Of a DNA stretch of 64,000 bases, positions 21,978-33,608 are shown one piece after another. The notes below the pieces were generated by a model. It saw only the letters and a program-made list of their open reading frames with translations. It had not been told where the DNA came from and did no database searches. The position numbers were made by a program, and so were the translations under genes. Each line of letters begins with the position of its first letter. The stretch's first letter is position 1. The DNA comes from Lepas anatifera. Lineage: Eukaryota; Arthropoda; Thecostraca; Lepadidae. The DNA lies in contig JAOTON010001483.1 of NCBI GenBank assembly GCA_034440635.1, positions 868,001-932,000 on the forward strand, in the 5' to 3' direction.

Positions 21978-23730
21978 TATGGTAGCAGTAGCTGATGCAT
22001 AAGCGGCGCGTTTAGTTCAACAATAAAAAACAACAAACAAATCTAAACTGACGGGGGTTTAAACACTCGCGGCTTGGGAGGGATTGATTATTATTGATAT
22101 GTATTCTTTTTCATGCCGGGACGAGCTAGAACGTGGGCAGTCTGCAAATTAAGGGTTTCTGCCGATGTTTCGTCTGACGTGAAGTGCTCATTTAGGCCGA
22201 TTGAAGTTGCGTTAATTTTTTACAAACCAAATGGTCCCTGATGCTGCGAGAACATTTAAAATGAGGATTTTAAATGAAAGAATAAATATGTATACGGCCA
22301 CCACTTGTATATTTCCGTCGAGTGCATTTCTATTTTTCAACACCAGTTGGATCTTATAACTCGGGCTGCTTTGCTTCTTTCCATTACTTTGGCTTTGCCG
22401 CTTTGTTGTTGTGGCTAGGTGATATGGTACCAATGTGGTATCAAGGTATCGAAAAGTATCCTTTGCAATGGGGGAGGGAGCCCTCTAACCCGCGCCCCAC
22501 CGGGGATCCGGCGCCACTTTCGCCCTACCAGGGGGCATCGATGAACCCTCTAAATCCGAAAATATGGGGGTTATTGCAAATATGTAAAGTGCATTAGAAA
22601 GCTGACGTGAATTCAGTAAGAAATTACTTTCTATGTTTAAGCGCTCAGGTCAATGGTTTGACCTCCAGAGGTCAAGTTAGGTCAAGATAGGCTATTTTCA
22701 CTCAAGTATTCAATGCTTAGCAAACTGGGCATAGCTCTTATGCCATTAGAGCTATTGAGATCTGGTTAAGTAGATGTGATAGGAAAATGCTAGGACCTTT
22801 CCCGCTATGTGGAACGTAATGACCTTCCACCAGTGCTTTGACCTCCAGAGGTCACCTCGTAACCTAATTTGACCTGAGGTCACGAAAGATCAGAAAGTGG
22901 TCTTGCCGTATATTAAATGAAAGCCAGTGACGAGACATACACGATGATGTTTGATTCAGCGCTCTAGCTTAATTAGGTCAAACTTTATTTCCAAAATATC
23001 GTTTCTGACCACTGGTGACGTTTGATGACCTCGAAGAGGTCAAAAGGAAAATATGGCCCCTGAAATCCGTGAAAGGGTGTCCAAGAACGCTTTTCTGAGG
23101 AAGCTGAACATTTTAAATAGTTTTTGTGACTTTTAGATCATAAGACAGCTTTTTCCCATGCTTTTTCAATGGGAGAGGTCACCTCATGACTTGAACTCTG
23201 GTCACGAAATAAACAAAAAATCTCGGATATACGGCTTGTAGGCCCTGGAGGTTTCATGAAGTGTAGGAAGTTTCAAATCGATCAACTCAGAAATGTAGCT
23301 CTTATAGAGCTCAAAAGTTGAAGTGAGGTGACCTTGGTTGACCTCACCTGGTGACCTGACCTTGGGTGACCCGGTGTAAAAAAAAATTCAGGGATGGTGG
23401 GAAAATGATGGTGTGAGAGGTAGAGCCCTCAACTGTGGTGCTGCGCATCGTTTTTCTGCTATCCCGAAAATAAACCTTAGGGGGCCATCGATGAACCCGG
23501 TGAGTTGGCTCTGCTTTGCAGAGCCAACTTTGAATGTCTTTATTTTTAAGAAAAGCTGACAATATCGCCTTCAAATGGTGAATTTCGAAAACAAATGTGT
23601 AAAATTGTGGCAAAAGAACAATGTTTTCCTTTCGACTCATACTGTTCTTGTGAGAGCCGGCTGAAATCGACGAATTTTAACATGGGACCTATGGGGCGAA
23701 GGAAAGCTTTGTCGCCAGCGTGACGTCACA
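21945..23730. mobile_element. ~1.77-kb insert within LINE2, bounded by 19-bp direct repeats
   Basis: TCGCCAACGTGACGTCACA (21945-21963) and TCGCCAGCGTGACGTCACA (23712-23730) differ at one base and sit at the two breaks of the LINE2 coding sequence. The insert contains a family D element (22485-23497) and otherwise nothing recognisable. The LINE2 residues on the two sides overlap slightly in alignment (both contain a version of the …V.DT segment), so a rearrangement or chance repeat is not excluded. Confidence 0.5.
22485..23497. mobile_element. Family D element, copy 1
   Basis: It aligns with 61512-62505. The left end is GCGCCCCACCGGGG…GGGGGCATCGATG and the right end contains GGGGGCCATCGATG…CCCGGTGAG, so both ends carry a palindromic CATCGATG block next to a GC-rich inverted end. 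The body is rich in TGACCT/AGGTCA, including GACCTCCAGAGGTCA at about 22660 and 22850. The flanks are not clean TTAA (CTAA on the left). It has no coding region. End architecture links it to family B (CCACTTTCGCCC spacer between two GC blocks). Confidence 0.7.
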
Positions 23731-25811
23731 GTAGAGGCGACTCCTGATTCGTGGTTGGGGGCTGTGTATCACCCACACGTATGCTCACCTGCGGAAGGCC
23801 CCTGAACATAGGTCTGGTACCCATAACCATGACCTGTGTTTTGGACGCATTTATCTTCAGCGAATTTTGAGAGAACTAACTTAGCAGGACGGACAGATCT
23901 TTTTCAAGAGATGAAATAATTCCGGGCAGGTTTACTTTATGGCCTGATATCAACAGCTGTGTATCATCAGCGAATTGAATTATGGAAGTATTCTCGGTAT
24001 ACACACTTAGTTCGTTCGCAAAGATAGAAAACATCAGACAAGAGGTAGATCCGCCTTGAAAAACGCCAAATGTGTTCGGGAGAGGTTTCGACAGAATTTT
24101 AGATCCATGTGAGATGAATTTGACCTGTTGCTGGTGGATTTTTAGGTAGTCTTGAAACCAATGAATATTTACTCCGTATAACTCAAATTTTTCGAGTAAT
24201 TTGGCATGGCTAATGACGTCAATACATTTGGACAGGTCCAATAATACGAGCATCGAGATTTGTCCGTCATCCATAGCCTGGTATACCTTGTCTGTCACCA
24301 CAGTGAGCGCTGTCTCGGTAGAATAGTTCTTCCTGTAACCGTGTTGCGTTTGGGAAAAAGGTTCCCTTTTGTTAAAGTAAGTGCTCAGCCGCCTGTGCAC
24401 CAAGCGCTCGGAAATTTTTGTGATCGCAGGTAATGTAGTGATGGGGCGCCAATTTGATGGATCAGAAGTGTCTCCCCCTTTCGGAATTGGTACAACAATG
24501 CCGAGTTTCCACAGTCGTGGCACAATCCCGGTGGTGAAACTAGAGTTAGCAATGTCTAGCAACACATGCTGAATACCGTAAAAGAACTTCTGAAAAAGTG
24601 ATATACTAAACCAAAAACATCTAGAGAAGAGGAAGATTTCATGGACCCCAGACAAATACACAGGTCACCAGCGGATACAGGGCTCACTTTAAAACTGCAA
24701 GCTGGTACGCGAGGCAATCGAACAGGCAGGTGCTCACGGGGAGGTGCAACACTTGCGGTGGTTCTAGGACCGACGTTCACAAAATAGTCATTTATTGCGT
24801 CAGGCGATACATTAGGTACTGTGGAGGTTGTTTTTTCCTTATACTGGACACGGCCCGACTGACCCACAGCCAGGGCGGCCCGGCGCCAGGCCAGCAGCTC
24901 CCGGGTCCGCTCGGTCACACGCGGGGCAGACGGCGGCGGTGGGCGGGTCCGTGGCAGGGCTGCTACAGAGTCGAGAAGTGATGTAAAACTCCGAGCGAAA
25001 GCGTCCCACTTGGCACTGGGTCCCACTGCGGTAAAAACACTACTCCAGTCATAGTCCGCTAGGGACAAGTTAAAGGCAGTGGTGTCGAGTCTGTGAAGCT
25101 TTCGTACCTCAACAGTTGGACGTTGTTTGGCGTGGGTGACGTTGCGCATCATCGCTCTGGTGTAGTCGTGTGGCCCGCCGTGATGACAATGCGTGACGCC
25201 AGCCTTGATGATCATGTTCGGTTGATTGGTGATAATCACATCAAGCAGTGAGCGGGCTGGTCGGTATGTTGGTGTCGTAGCATTACATAAATGCAGACTG
25301 TATGCTTGAATGAGCTGCCGCAATCGGGCTGCTGCAGAATTAGCGCTCGCCTCCTTCTTCAAAAGACATGCATTCAGATCGCCTGCGGGGACAAGCGTTG
25401 TGCCAGGATGTGTCACTAACATTAACTGTATCTGCTCTTCCAGGTGGTCGAAATCAGCAGGCACTTGTGGCACAGTGTTGGTTGGATGGCGGTACAGTCT
25501 GTTGCGAAAGTATCGTTCCGTTCCAGGGGTGTCCGACCAGGCGGAAACATGAAGTTTGGGAACCACATGTCTGAAGGCGTGGCCTGTTCGGCTGGTCGAC
25601 CTCCCCAGCGGTTAGCGGGTCGGACCGATGAGGCTGGGGTCAGCCGGGGAGGGTGGGGTGACCCAATGCTTTCACTTTCAGTCGTGGAAACTCCTGTATT
25701 TGAGCCTCCCCGACAGAGAGGCGAAGCACCATAATGGTAATTTCTCGGTTCCGCTGCGGTGGGCCACCAAGTATACCTCCCCACTATTGAGAGCTGAACC
25801 CCAAATACCAT
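23731..25811 (-). pseudogene. LINE2 ORF2, endonuclease C-terminal part and reverse transcriptase
   Basis: Reading down the minus strand: about 25811-24900 holds the second half of an AP endonuclease (AGDLNA with the catalytic Asp, SLLDVIITNQPN, HHGGPHDY replacing the usual SDH motif). A frameshift near 24580-24600 joins it to the RT frame: GIVPRLWKLGIVVPIPKGG, NWRPITTLPAITKI, LLDLSKCID (metal-binding Asp present), a damaged motif B (GVFQGGSTSC where GVPQGS.LGP is expected) and FADDTQLLIS. A TAG follows LSVLLS, after which the frame continues (NSLKINASKTQ) to about 23775. The 5' end is missing. It is an old, inactive CR1-group copy lying opposite to LINE1 and interrupted twice. Confidence 0.85.
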
Positions 25812-26044
25812 TGGAGGCAGGACCGTGTGTTTTAGGGTAGTATTACTGCCAGGAGGTGGAGGGGGGAGCAGAGGTCACATTATTGCCAGAAAGTTGGCAG
25901 GAGTGGGGATAACATGGTTGTCGGGGTTGCAGAATGGGCAAATACAGGATTTTTTATGGGACGACGCATGATTGAAAGCGGGTCGCCATCTGAGCCAGAA
26001 GGGGGAGGGGTGATAAACCAAAACCTATCTGGAGGCAAACTAAA
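25812..26044. other. Gene-free, G-rich stretch
   Basis: GGTAGTATTACTGCCAGGAGG-like and related GGAGG blocks occur (25837-25890, 25990-26060). They may belong to the 5' part of LINE2 or to repeat F, but I cannot show it. Confidence 0.35.
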
Positions 26045-26250
26045 CTACCTGGAGGCAGCTGGCGCATGCGCCTTGGGCAGCAGCGACCCCTCCAGGTAGT
26101 ATTCCACCTTACTTTACCCTCATCTATCCTTATCCTTACCGTCTCCTTCCATAGTTTGCATCACTTCATGTCCATTACGACGGTGCTTGAAAAGCCACCT
26201 CATGTGTGGAAGTGTCCGCAGCTGATAAATAAATAGATAAATATCGTGGG
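26045..26250. repeat. Repeat F, copy 1, with a stem-loop
   Basis: CTACCTGGAGG (26045-26055) pairs with CCTCCAGGTAG (26089-26099) around a loop containing GGCGCATGCGCC. The sequence after the hairpin (TCCTTCCATAGTTT, AAAAGCCACCTCAT, GTGTGGAAGTGT) matches 63861-63945 in order. This copy ends in an A/T-rich ATAAATAAATAGATAAAT run, as a retroposon tail might. It is non-coding. Confidence 0.7.
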
Positions 26251-26754
26251 GTGCTCATTTGCATCCTGACGGAAAGAGTAAACGGGTGGCAAACGAAAGT
26301 TTATCATGGCGCCACTGACATTTTAGGAGAAGCCGCGACCATTAAGGGGCGTCGAGGCTCAATCTAGGGAAGGGAGCAAGTGCCCTCACTTGCCTTCCCT
26401 GAATTCACCCATGAGGTGCAAGGGATGCAGAACTCAAACTAATTAATGACTGATGAGCCAGCCCCTCAACATGATCGGTCTCTTGACACTTTGCAGCATC
26501 ATCTTACCTATGATAGGGACGTCACAGTGGTTACAGCGGATTGTTGTATCTTAACTGTTCCGAAACATCAATTTCAATAATATTTTGGGATGCCAGCGCT
26601 TCTCTTGAAATTACTTTCTGGCCCACTCCAGCGTTCAACGCCAGATTCCGTCACCGCGAGTGTCCTCGATCAGTCGGAGGTACTGGCGGCAGAGTCACGT
26701 GACCTCCAAACGGGTCGCCTGTCCGGACTAGTGGGGTGGCGGCAGCGTGGGGAG

Positions 26755-26825
26755 CCGTGGTGCAGTGGGTAGGGTGTTACGCTCTCTTACAGAGCATGCT
26801 GGTTCGAACCCGGGTTGGCTGTGCA
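26755..26825 (+). repeat. tRNA-like SINE head
   Basis: TGGTGCAGTGGGTAGG resembles a pol III A box, and GGTTCGAACCC, about 45 bp on, is a near-perfect B box. The anticodon arm cannot form a normal 5-bp stem with a 7-nt loop and the acceptor stem pairs poorly, so this is a tRNA-derived SINE or tRNA pseudogene, not a functional tRNA. Confidence 0.6.
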
Positions 26826-26919
26826 TAGCTTGGCAGTTTTTTCCAAAACTGAATACTGATGCCAACCTATCAAATGATGCTTCTAGGAGCAAACATGTTT
26901 AGCTTTCCACACATTGTCA

Positions 26920-27660
26920 TGTCGGAGACGACCCTCGCCGTTACGTGACCTGAGGGGGTGGAGCTGGGCTGACATCGGAATGCGGGCAATGTAACCTTGT
27001 GACCCAGCGAAGGGGTAGCAGATGTCACGCAGCGCATCGTTCAGGGGCGATAGTTGAGACCCTATTGCATTGTGATAGCGCCTTTGCATACGTTTAGGGA
27101 TGCGCGACTTTAAAAAGATTTGATGCCAAATTTAGCACGTTTGTGAAACCTTTGTTCAAAATTATCCGAGCTCCATTTTGCACATTCAAGGGCCGTATTT
27201 CGGGCGAGCATTAAGTCACCCCGGCGCCATATGCAGCACCGCGTCCAGGCTAAGATCAGCGGAAGGCCTGGCCTTTCCGCCATCGTCATCATTAGCGTAT
27301 GTGCCGCGTTATATCTAACTGGGGGACCTGTCTTTCATACTTTTATCTTGTATGATTTCCTACCGTTGTCTCTGTATGCTGCCGCCCCTGCTGCCACGGA
27401 GCTGAGTGGTCTGCGGAGACGACCCCCACTGTCACGTGACCTGAACACGGAGCTGAATGGTCTGCGGAGACGACCCTCGCTGTCGCGTGACCTGAGCGGG
27501 TGGTGCCGGCGCAAGCTGAGCCGGCATCGGATTGCGGAGAATGTGATCTTGTGACCCGGCAAAGAGGTAGCAGGTGCTAGGAAGCGCGCCGTTTAGGGGT
27601 GATCGGAGAGCCAATTGCACAGTTACTGTACCATTGTATAGCTGGGGACGCGCGAATGTA
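26920..27660. repeat. Internal repeats related to the LINE1 inter-ORF region
   Basis: GGAGACGACCCTCGC, CGTGACCTGAG and CTTGTGACCC occur in order at 26925-27005 and again at 27463-27560, with a third partial copy of the first blocks at about 27412-27440. The region from about 27345 also resembles LINE1 17430-17560 (CTGCCGCCCCTGCT followed by TGTCACGTGAC). I infer fragments of a LINE1-family copy that have been locally duplicated. Confidence 0.55.
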
Positions 27661-28509
27661 AGGCACGTTAATTTCTCAACACGAGGCGTGCTGTATTGTC
27701 TTTCAAACTGCTGCCCATTTGTGCTGTGGTTTGCCTGCGAGAGGAGCCGTACTGAGCATAGGCGTAGGAACCGGGGGGGCCAGGGGGGCCACTGCCCCCC
27801 CCCACTTTTCTGTGATGGGCCCCCGCAACGGAGTTAAGAATATTAACAACTGTAATATCAAGCGAGAAACTCAAACTGGCCCGATAGCTTGCCCCGGAAC
27901 CCCGTAAAACTTACCTGTGCCCCTGAACTAAGTTGAGGTCATATGAGTTGATTTTAAGGCCCCCTGAGCTTCTCGGGGCCCCTGAACTGGCCTCTGATAC
28001 CATACGAGCTAATCTGGGCTCTTTGAGCTGAACTGAGCGCCCCGGAGATGGTTTGGGCAGCATGAACTGTTCTAGGATGCCTAAACTGAGCTAGGAGCCG
28101 TAACCTTCAACAGGGCCCCGTGAGTTGGCCAAAACCTATATCCACCGACCTGGGGGCCCCTGAGCTGAGCTGGGACCGTAAAGTTAATATTGTCCTTTGA
28201 GCTAATCTGGATCCCCTGTGATGCACAGAAGACCCTAAAGTTATCTGAGGCCCCTGCACAGGAATAGGGCCCCTGCTTTGAAATTGGGTTATAAGCTTTA
28301 ATTGAAACCCTGGACTGTTCCGAAAACCCCAAATATGCCGGCAAGGGGCCCCTGGATGATCCAGGCCCTTAAGCTTATCTGGTCATCAGAGCTAATATGG
28401 GCCTCTGTGTTGAACTGAGGGCCCCTGAGATGGTCTGGGACCCCTATAAGGCTTTACAGCCACTGACCTGGCGGCCGTGAGCTTGAATGGGTCCCTTGAG
28501 ATGTTCTGA

Positions 28510-31500
28510 CAGTGGTGTAGCCAGGGGAGGGGGTCCCTGGGGTCCGCGGACCCCCTTGGGCCGACCTTATGCACTAAAAACACAAAAATTGATCTCGGGG
28601 GCCCCTGAGCTTGGTCTCGGTGGGGGGGGCCTCCCGAGCTTGGTCTCAGGAGGCCCCCGATAATCGGTATCGAGGGCTCCAGAGTACCGAATATTGATCT
28701 TGGTGGACCCCTGCGCTCAGTCTCAGGGGGTCCCGAGCTTGGCCTCAGGGCCCCCGAGCTTAGTCTCAGGGCCCCTCCTCCCCGAGCTCGGTCTCACGGG
28801 CCTTTCGATTTTGGTCTCAGCGCCCCCGAGCTTTGTCTCAGGGGCCCCGAGCTCGGTGTCAGGGGCCCTCCGAGCTTGGTCTCAGGGAACGCCTGAGCTT
28901 GGTCTCAGGGGCCCCCTGAGCTCGGACTCACGAACAGGGTGCCCCAGAGCTTGGTCTCAGGGCCCCCCGAGCGTGGTCTCAGGGGACCCCTGAACATGGA
29001 CTCAGGGGCTTCGAGCTTGGTCTCACGGGTCTACCGAGCTTCGTCTCAGGGGGCCCCCGATCATCGGTATCGAGGGCTCTGGAATACCGAATATTGATCT
29101 CGGGGGCCCGTGAGCTTGGTCTCAGGGGCCCTGAGCTTGGTCTCAGGGGCCCCCGAGCTTGGTCTCAGGGGTTCAGGATCCCCTCGGGGTGCCCCCCGAC
29201 TATTGATATCGAGGGACTCATGAGTGAAGCACGAGCATTGGCCTCATGAGACCCAGAGTTTGGTCCCAGGGGCCCCCAGACCTGGGTTCAGGACCCCTGA
29301 GCATCGGCATCGAGGGGCTCCAGAGTACCAAGCATTAGTCTCGGGGGGGCTCGAAATACTGATCTTGAGGGCCCCGGAACATCGGTGTCGAGTTACTCCT
29401 GAGAAAAGCGCGAGCATGGGTCTAAGGGTGCCCCTGAGCCTGATCTAAGTGGGACCCCGAGCTTGGTCTTAGGACCCCCGGGCATCAGTATCAAGGGGCT
29501 CCGGAGTATTGGTTTAGGGGAGCAATTATTTTAGGGGCCTCCAAATGGTGATTTCGGAGGGCCCCCGAAAGTGTGGATGCAGTGGTGTAGCCAAGGGGGC
29601 CCTAGGCGTCCGCAGACCCCCACCGCTTGGGCCAATCTGAACAACTGCAAAGGATTCTCTGATCACGTGGCCCCCAGAGTTAGTCTCAGGGGCCCCTGAA
29701 GATTCGTTCTCAGGGCGTCCCGAGTCGGCCTCACGGCCCCCCGAAAGTAGATTTCGGGGGCCCCTGAGGGTTGGTATCAGAGGCCCCAAAAGTCGGTATC
29801 AGGGGCCCCGGGAGTCTGTCTCAGAGGAGGGGGGCCGAGCTAGTCTCAGGCCCCCCCAGAGGGTGGTTCTCAGGGCCCTGCAACAGTCTATTTCAGGGGG
29901 CCCCTGAGAGTCAGTCTCAGAGAACCCCAAGAGTCGGTCAAGGGGACCCCAAGAGTCTGTCTTAGGGGACCCCGAGATTCGGTCTCGGGGTCCCCCTGAG
30001 AGTCTGTCTCAAAGAACCACAAGAGTGAGTCTCAGAGCACCCCAAGAGTCGGTCTCAGGGGGCCCTCATAGTCTCACGAGTTTCTCTCTCAGGAGTCAAT
30101 ATTTAGTTTCAGGTGGCTCCGAGAGTTAATCCGGGGGTCCGAGAGTTAGTCCAATTTGATCTGCAGAGTGCTGGTTTCAGGGGGCCCCAGAGGAGAAATT
30201 TTGGGAGCCCTCGATATTTAGCCTCAGGCTGTGCCCCCCCCGAGTTTTGGTATAGGCGGCCCCAAGAGTCAATCTCAGGGAGCACCCAAAAGTTAGTCTC
30301 AGAGGGCTCCCGGTTGTCAGTCTCAGAGACATCCGAGAGTTAATCTCAGGGTTCTGAGAGTAATTTCCAGAGGTGCTCCCGATTTTTGGTTTCATGGGCC
30401 CGGAGTTAGCCTTAGGCTCGCGAGAGCTAATCTGGAGCCTCCGAGAGTCAGTCTCAGGAACGCCAAAGACACAGTCTCAGAGGTGATTCCACCCCCCCCC
30501 CGGGTGTTTGTCTCAGGGGTGCCCTAGAGTAAGTCTCAGCGGGCTGTCGGAAGTCATTCCCAGCCCCCCTCCCCCACCCCAAAGACAGCCTCAGGGGACC
30601 CCAATAGCTAATCTGGATGGTCACGATAGTCAGTCTCAGCCCCTCCCCCTCCAGAGCAAATCTGGGGGGCCCAATAATTAGTCTCAGAGGTGCTGCCGAT
30701 AAAAAATCTCAGGAGCCCCGAGAGATTCTCAGGGGCCCCCAGTTTTGATCAACAGGCGCCGTGAATCACTCTCAGAGACCCCTTGAGATATAATCGGGAG
30801 GGCGGCCGAAAATTATCTTTGTGAGTGCCGCCACGTGTTGGTGTTAGGTGGCTCCAGAGCTCAAATAAAAATTTTCAAAATCATATGCCTCGGAAAAAAA
30901 TACCTACCCCTATTGCGTACTAAAAAAGGACAAATTGAAACATGTCGATCAGACACCATTATCGAAGGAAAGGCAAAAATTAATATAATTTTATCATAAG
31001 AGCAAATCAAACAGGGCTAGTCAATTTTTAATCGAGTAGCTTTACACCAATAAATACATTCCTAAATATTCTGAAATAAACAACTTCCCAATATTTTCGT
31101 AGGAAACCAGACAAACTAGGGTAATGACAGAAATTAATGAGCATAATCCCAAAAAGAAAAATAGGTATGCAAGGTTGAAAATAACAATAACAGAGTGAGC
31201 CAAAGCGATAGATATCTTGGGCGCCTTTTGTCTTGGTAATTTGCTCGTTTACAAGATAGCAAGGGTAAGAAAGTAAATGGATCTCAACAGGATCTGTCGA
31301 CGGAATAGAGGTTATGTAACGTTCAGTACACACTCCTATATCCCTTGTATCTTTATTCGTTTTTTTCGTTTCTTTGGAAATTTCCTGATTAAAGAGTTCA
31401 TGGATTCGACACCGGGAAATAATTGCTAATCATTTCCCGTAGATTATTTCTTCGTACTCAAAACGACTGACCTCCAATAACTTCATGTCTGATTACCCGA

Positions 31501-31850
31501 GTGAATTGAGGTAGACTCAGGTTTAACATCATGCGTGCATCAACATTGAACTTCCCGAAATATGGCTCAAAGCTGTTATTATAGCCACGCTACCATAGAA
31601 GTTATGGGCCATCCTTAATATTTGGTGACCTTAGTTTACCAACACTTGGTCGGATTGAAAAACCAAGCTATAAACAAAATAAGAATGAATGCTTAAAAAG
31701 CCATAAAAAATTTCCTTCGTGTGAATGTTATAATGTTAAAATACTATACAAAAGATATAGGAGATGGGCCCGGTTGCTAAGGGAACCCCGGCCTGGGGCC
31801 CCCCGACGGTAGTCGGACCCCTCCTTGGCCGAATCCTGGCTACGCCACTG
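28510..31850. mobile_element. Nested hAT-like element with GC-rich array (3.3 kb)
   Basis: The left end is CAGTGGTGTAGCCAGGGG and the right end inverted is CAGTGGCGTAGCCAGGATTC. The flanks are TGTTCTGA (28502-28509) and TGTTCTGT (31851-31858), an 8-bp duplication with one difference. About 28590-30850 is a degenerate array of ~23-bp units (GGGGGCCCCCGAGCTTGGTC then TCA); 30860-31780 is AT-rich non-coding DNA. A further left-type end (CAGTGGTGTAGCCAAGGGGG) lies inside at 29580, so a third layer is likely. Confidence 0.75.
28590..30850. repeat. Degenerate GGGGCCCC/GTCTCAG minisatellite
   Basis: More than 90 imperfect units of about 20-25 bp alternate a GGGGCCCC palindromic core with a GAGCTTGGTCTCAG or GAGAGTCNGTCTCAG linker. 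Linker type changes along the array (GAGCTTGG early, GAGAGTC later). The open frames across it are low-complexity artefacts. Confidence 0.85.
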
Positions 31851-33608
31851 TGTTCTGTGACTCTACATCAGCCACCCTGGGACCCCCTAAGCCTAGCTGG
31901 GCCCTGAGCTAATCTGGGCACAGCTGTGCTTAACTGGGGCCTTTGATCTGGTATGGGGGCCCTGAACTCTTCTAGGGTCCCTGGGCTAAGTTGGGGCCGT
32001 GAGCTTGAATGGAGCCCCTGAGCTGGTGTGAGAGGAGACGCTATATCAGCCGATCTGGGCCCCTGAGTTGAGCTGGCCTGTACTGAACAAGAGCCCTGAA
32101 CTGGTCTGGGGCCTCTGAACTGTTCTAGCATCATTGAGCTAAGCTGGGATCCGTGAGCTTGAAGTCCCTTGAGCTGTTTTGAGACCCTACATAAGTCGAC
32201 CTGGGGACCTCCGAGCTGAACCGGGCCCCTAAGCTAATCTGGCACCCTGTGCGAATCTGGAGCTCCCCTGTGATGAGCTTCTATCGGTGCTGTGCTTATG
32301 TAGGGTCCCTTGATAAGCTGGTCCCAAAGCTAATGCACTGGTCTGGGCCCTTGAGCTGACTGATCTGGTTTCCTAAACCATGGTATGGACTTTGGGGCCC
32401 TCCGAGATAATTTGGCGACCCCTGGGCGGCATAGGCATAGGAACCGGGGTGAGGGGATACTGCCCCCCCTTTTGAGGTGGGCCCCCGCAACAAATATACA
32501 AATATCAGCAACTGTAATATAGAACAAGAAACCCAAACGACCCCGATAGCTTGTCTGTGAACGTTCAAGTTCGGTAGTACGCTGCCTGCAAGCCCCTGGA
32601 GGAGGAGCGCTTCGTAACAAAGCCAAGCAACCTACTACCCGAGTGTTTCCAAATGAGTCCCGAGAACTGGGCCCAATCAAACTCCATTCCATATCAATCC
32701 CAACACAAAATATGAATCGGACACGGACCCTGCACTAAATGCCGAACAACAGTCGTCCCTGAGCCATCGAAAGGCGCGACGTCTTTCGATGCCAGGGTTA
32801 TATGGCGTCGCCAACTCTTTCCCTGTTGGAGGGGTTTCTTTGGAGTCAAATTGCTCCTTGCACAAGGAATCTGCCGTGCCTTAAACCCGAGTTGGTCGCG
32901 TGGAAAGCAGGGTTGCGAACCACTATAACACCATGCCCACACCTCCTCGGCATTACAAAGCTGGCCATCAAGTACCAACATTGCACTTGCAGTCATGCTG
33001 GAACTCTGCATTTTAGCCATCGAAATATAGCTAGGCGTATTTATTGTGATCACCCTTTACCTAAATCAATCTCTAATGATGGAAAGAATAGATCAGTAAT
33101 AACTTACATAAATGTTCCTATTTTCGTCATTAAATAAGCAAATACAAGTTGATTAGGCATAGCGAAGTGAGGTTATTTGGTATCAAAGCATTGTCTGTAT
33201 TTTCTAAGCAGTTCTTAATTTTGTAAATGTAATGAAAAGGGCCTAAACATCTGTAAATACAAAAAAACGCGCTCGTGGTAAAAAATGATTGAAATCCTCA
33301 CAAAAAGCTTAAAAATGTATTTCGTATTTGAAAAGGGTCTAGGTAAAAAACAAAAATTGTTTTTTTGGCGTTTTACTATTATTTATTACATCATAATAGG
33401 TACAACTTGAAATCATAGGGAAAAAATTTAATTTCTCAATTTTCCATACATTGTCATCCTTGTGTGCATGCATGCCTTATTACACTAAACGAGCTATCTA
33501 AAATTTTTAAAATTATAGGCCCCCGTGGACTGGGGCCCCCTTGAGGTGGGCCCCCTTTAAGGTTGGCCCCCACACTTTTCAAACCGTTCCTACGCCCCTG
33601 GTACTGAG

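Larger units (their letters stand above)
27757..33600. mobile_element. Large hAT-like non-autonomous element, copy 1 (5.8 kb)
   Basis: Perfect 8-bp duplications GTACTGAG flank it (27749-27756, 33601-33608). The left end is CATAGGCGTAGGAACCGG and the right end inverted is CAGGGGCGTAGGAACGG. The order is: left end and ~150 bp of single-copy-like sequence; a GGGGCCCCTGAGCTGAG-type array (about 27900-28500); a nested 3.3-kb element (28510-31850); more array (31860-32420); an internal second copy of the left end (about 32425-32560); and ~1 kb of non-repetitive DNA to the right end. No transposase was found. An 8-bp duplication with CA-rich inverted ends fits hAT; P-type elements also duplicate 8 bp, so this is inference. 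Confidence 0.82.

Noticed and set aside
26755..26825. Functional tRNA gene
   Set aside because: A and B boxes are present but the anticodon and acceptor stems do not form properly.
28590..30850. Coding frames in the GGGGCCC arrays (also 50.4-53.7 kb)
   Set aside because: The predicted peptides are low-complexity Gly/Pro/Arg strings that follow the repeat unit; no domain is present.
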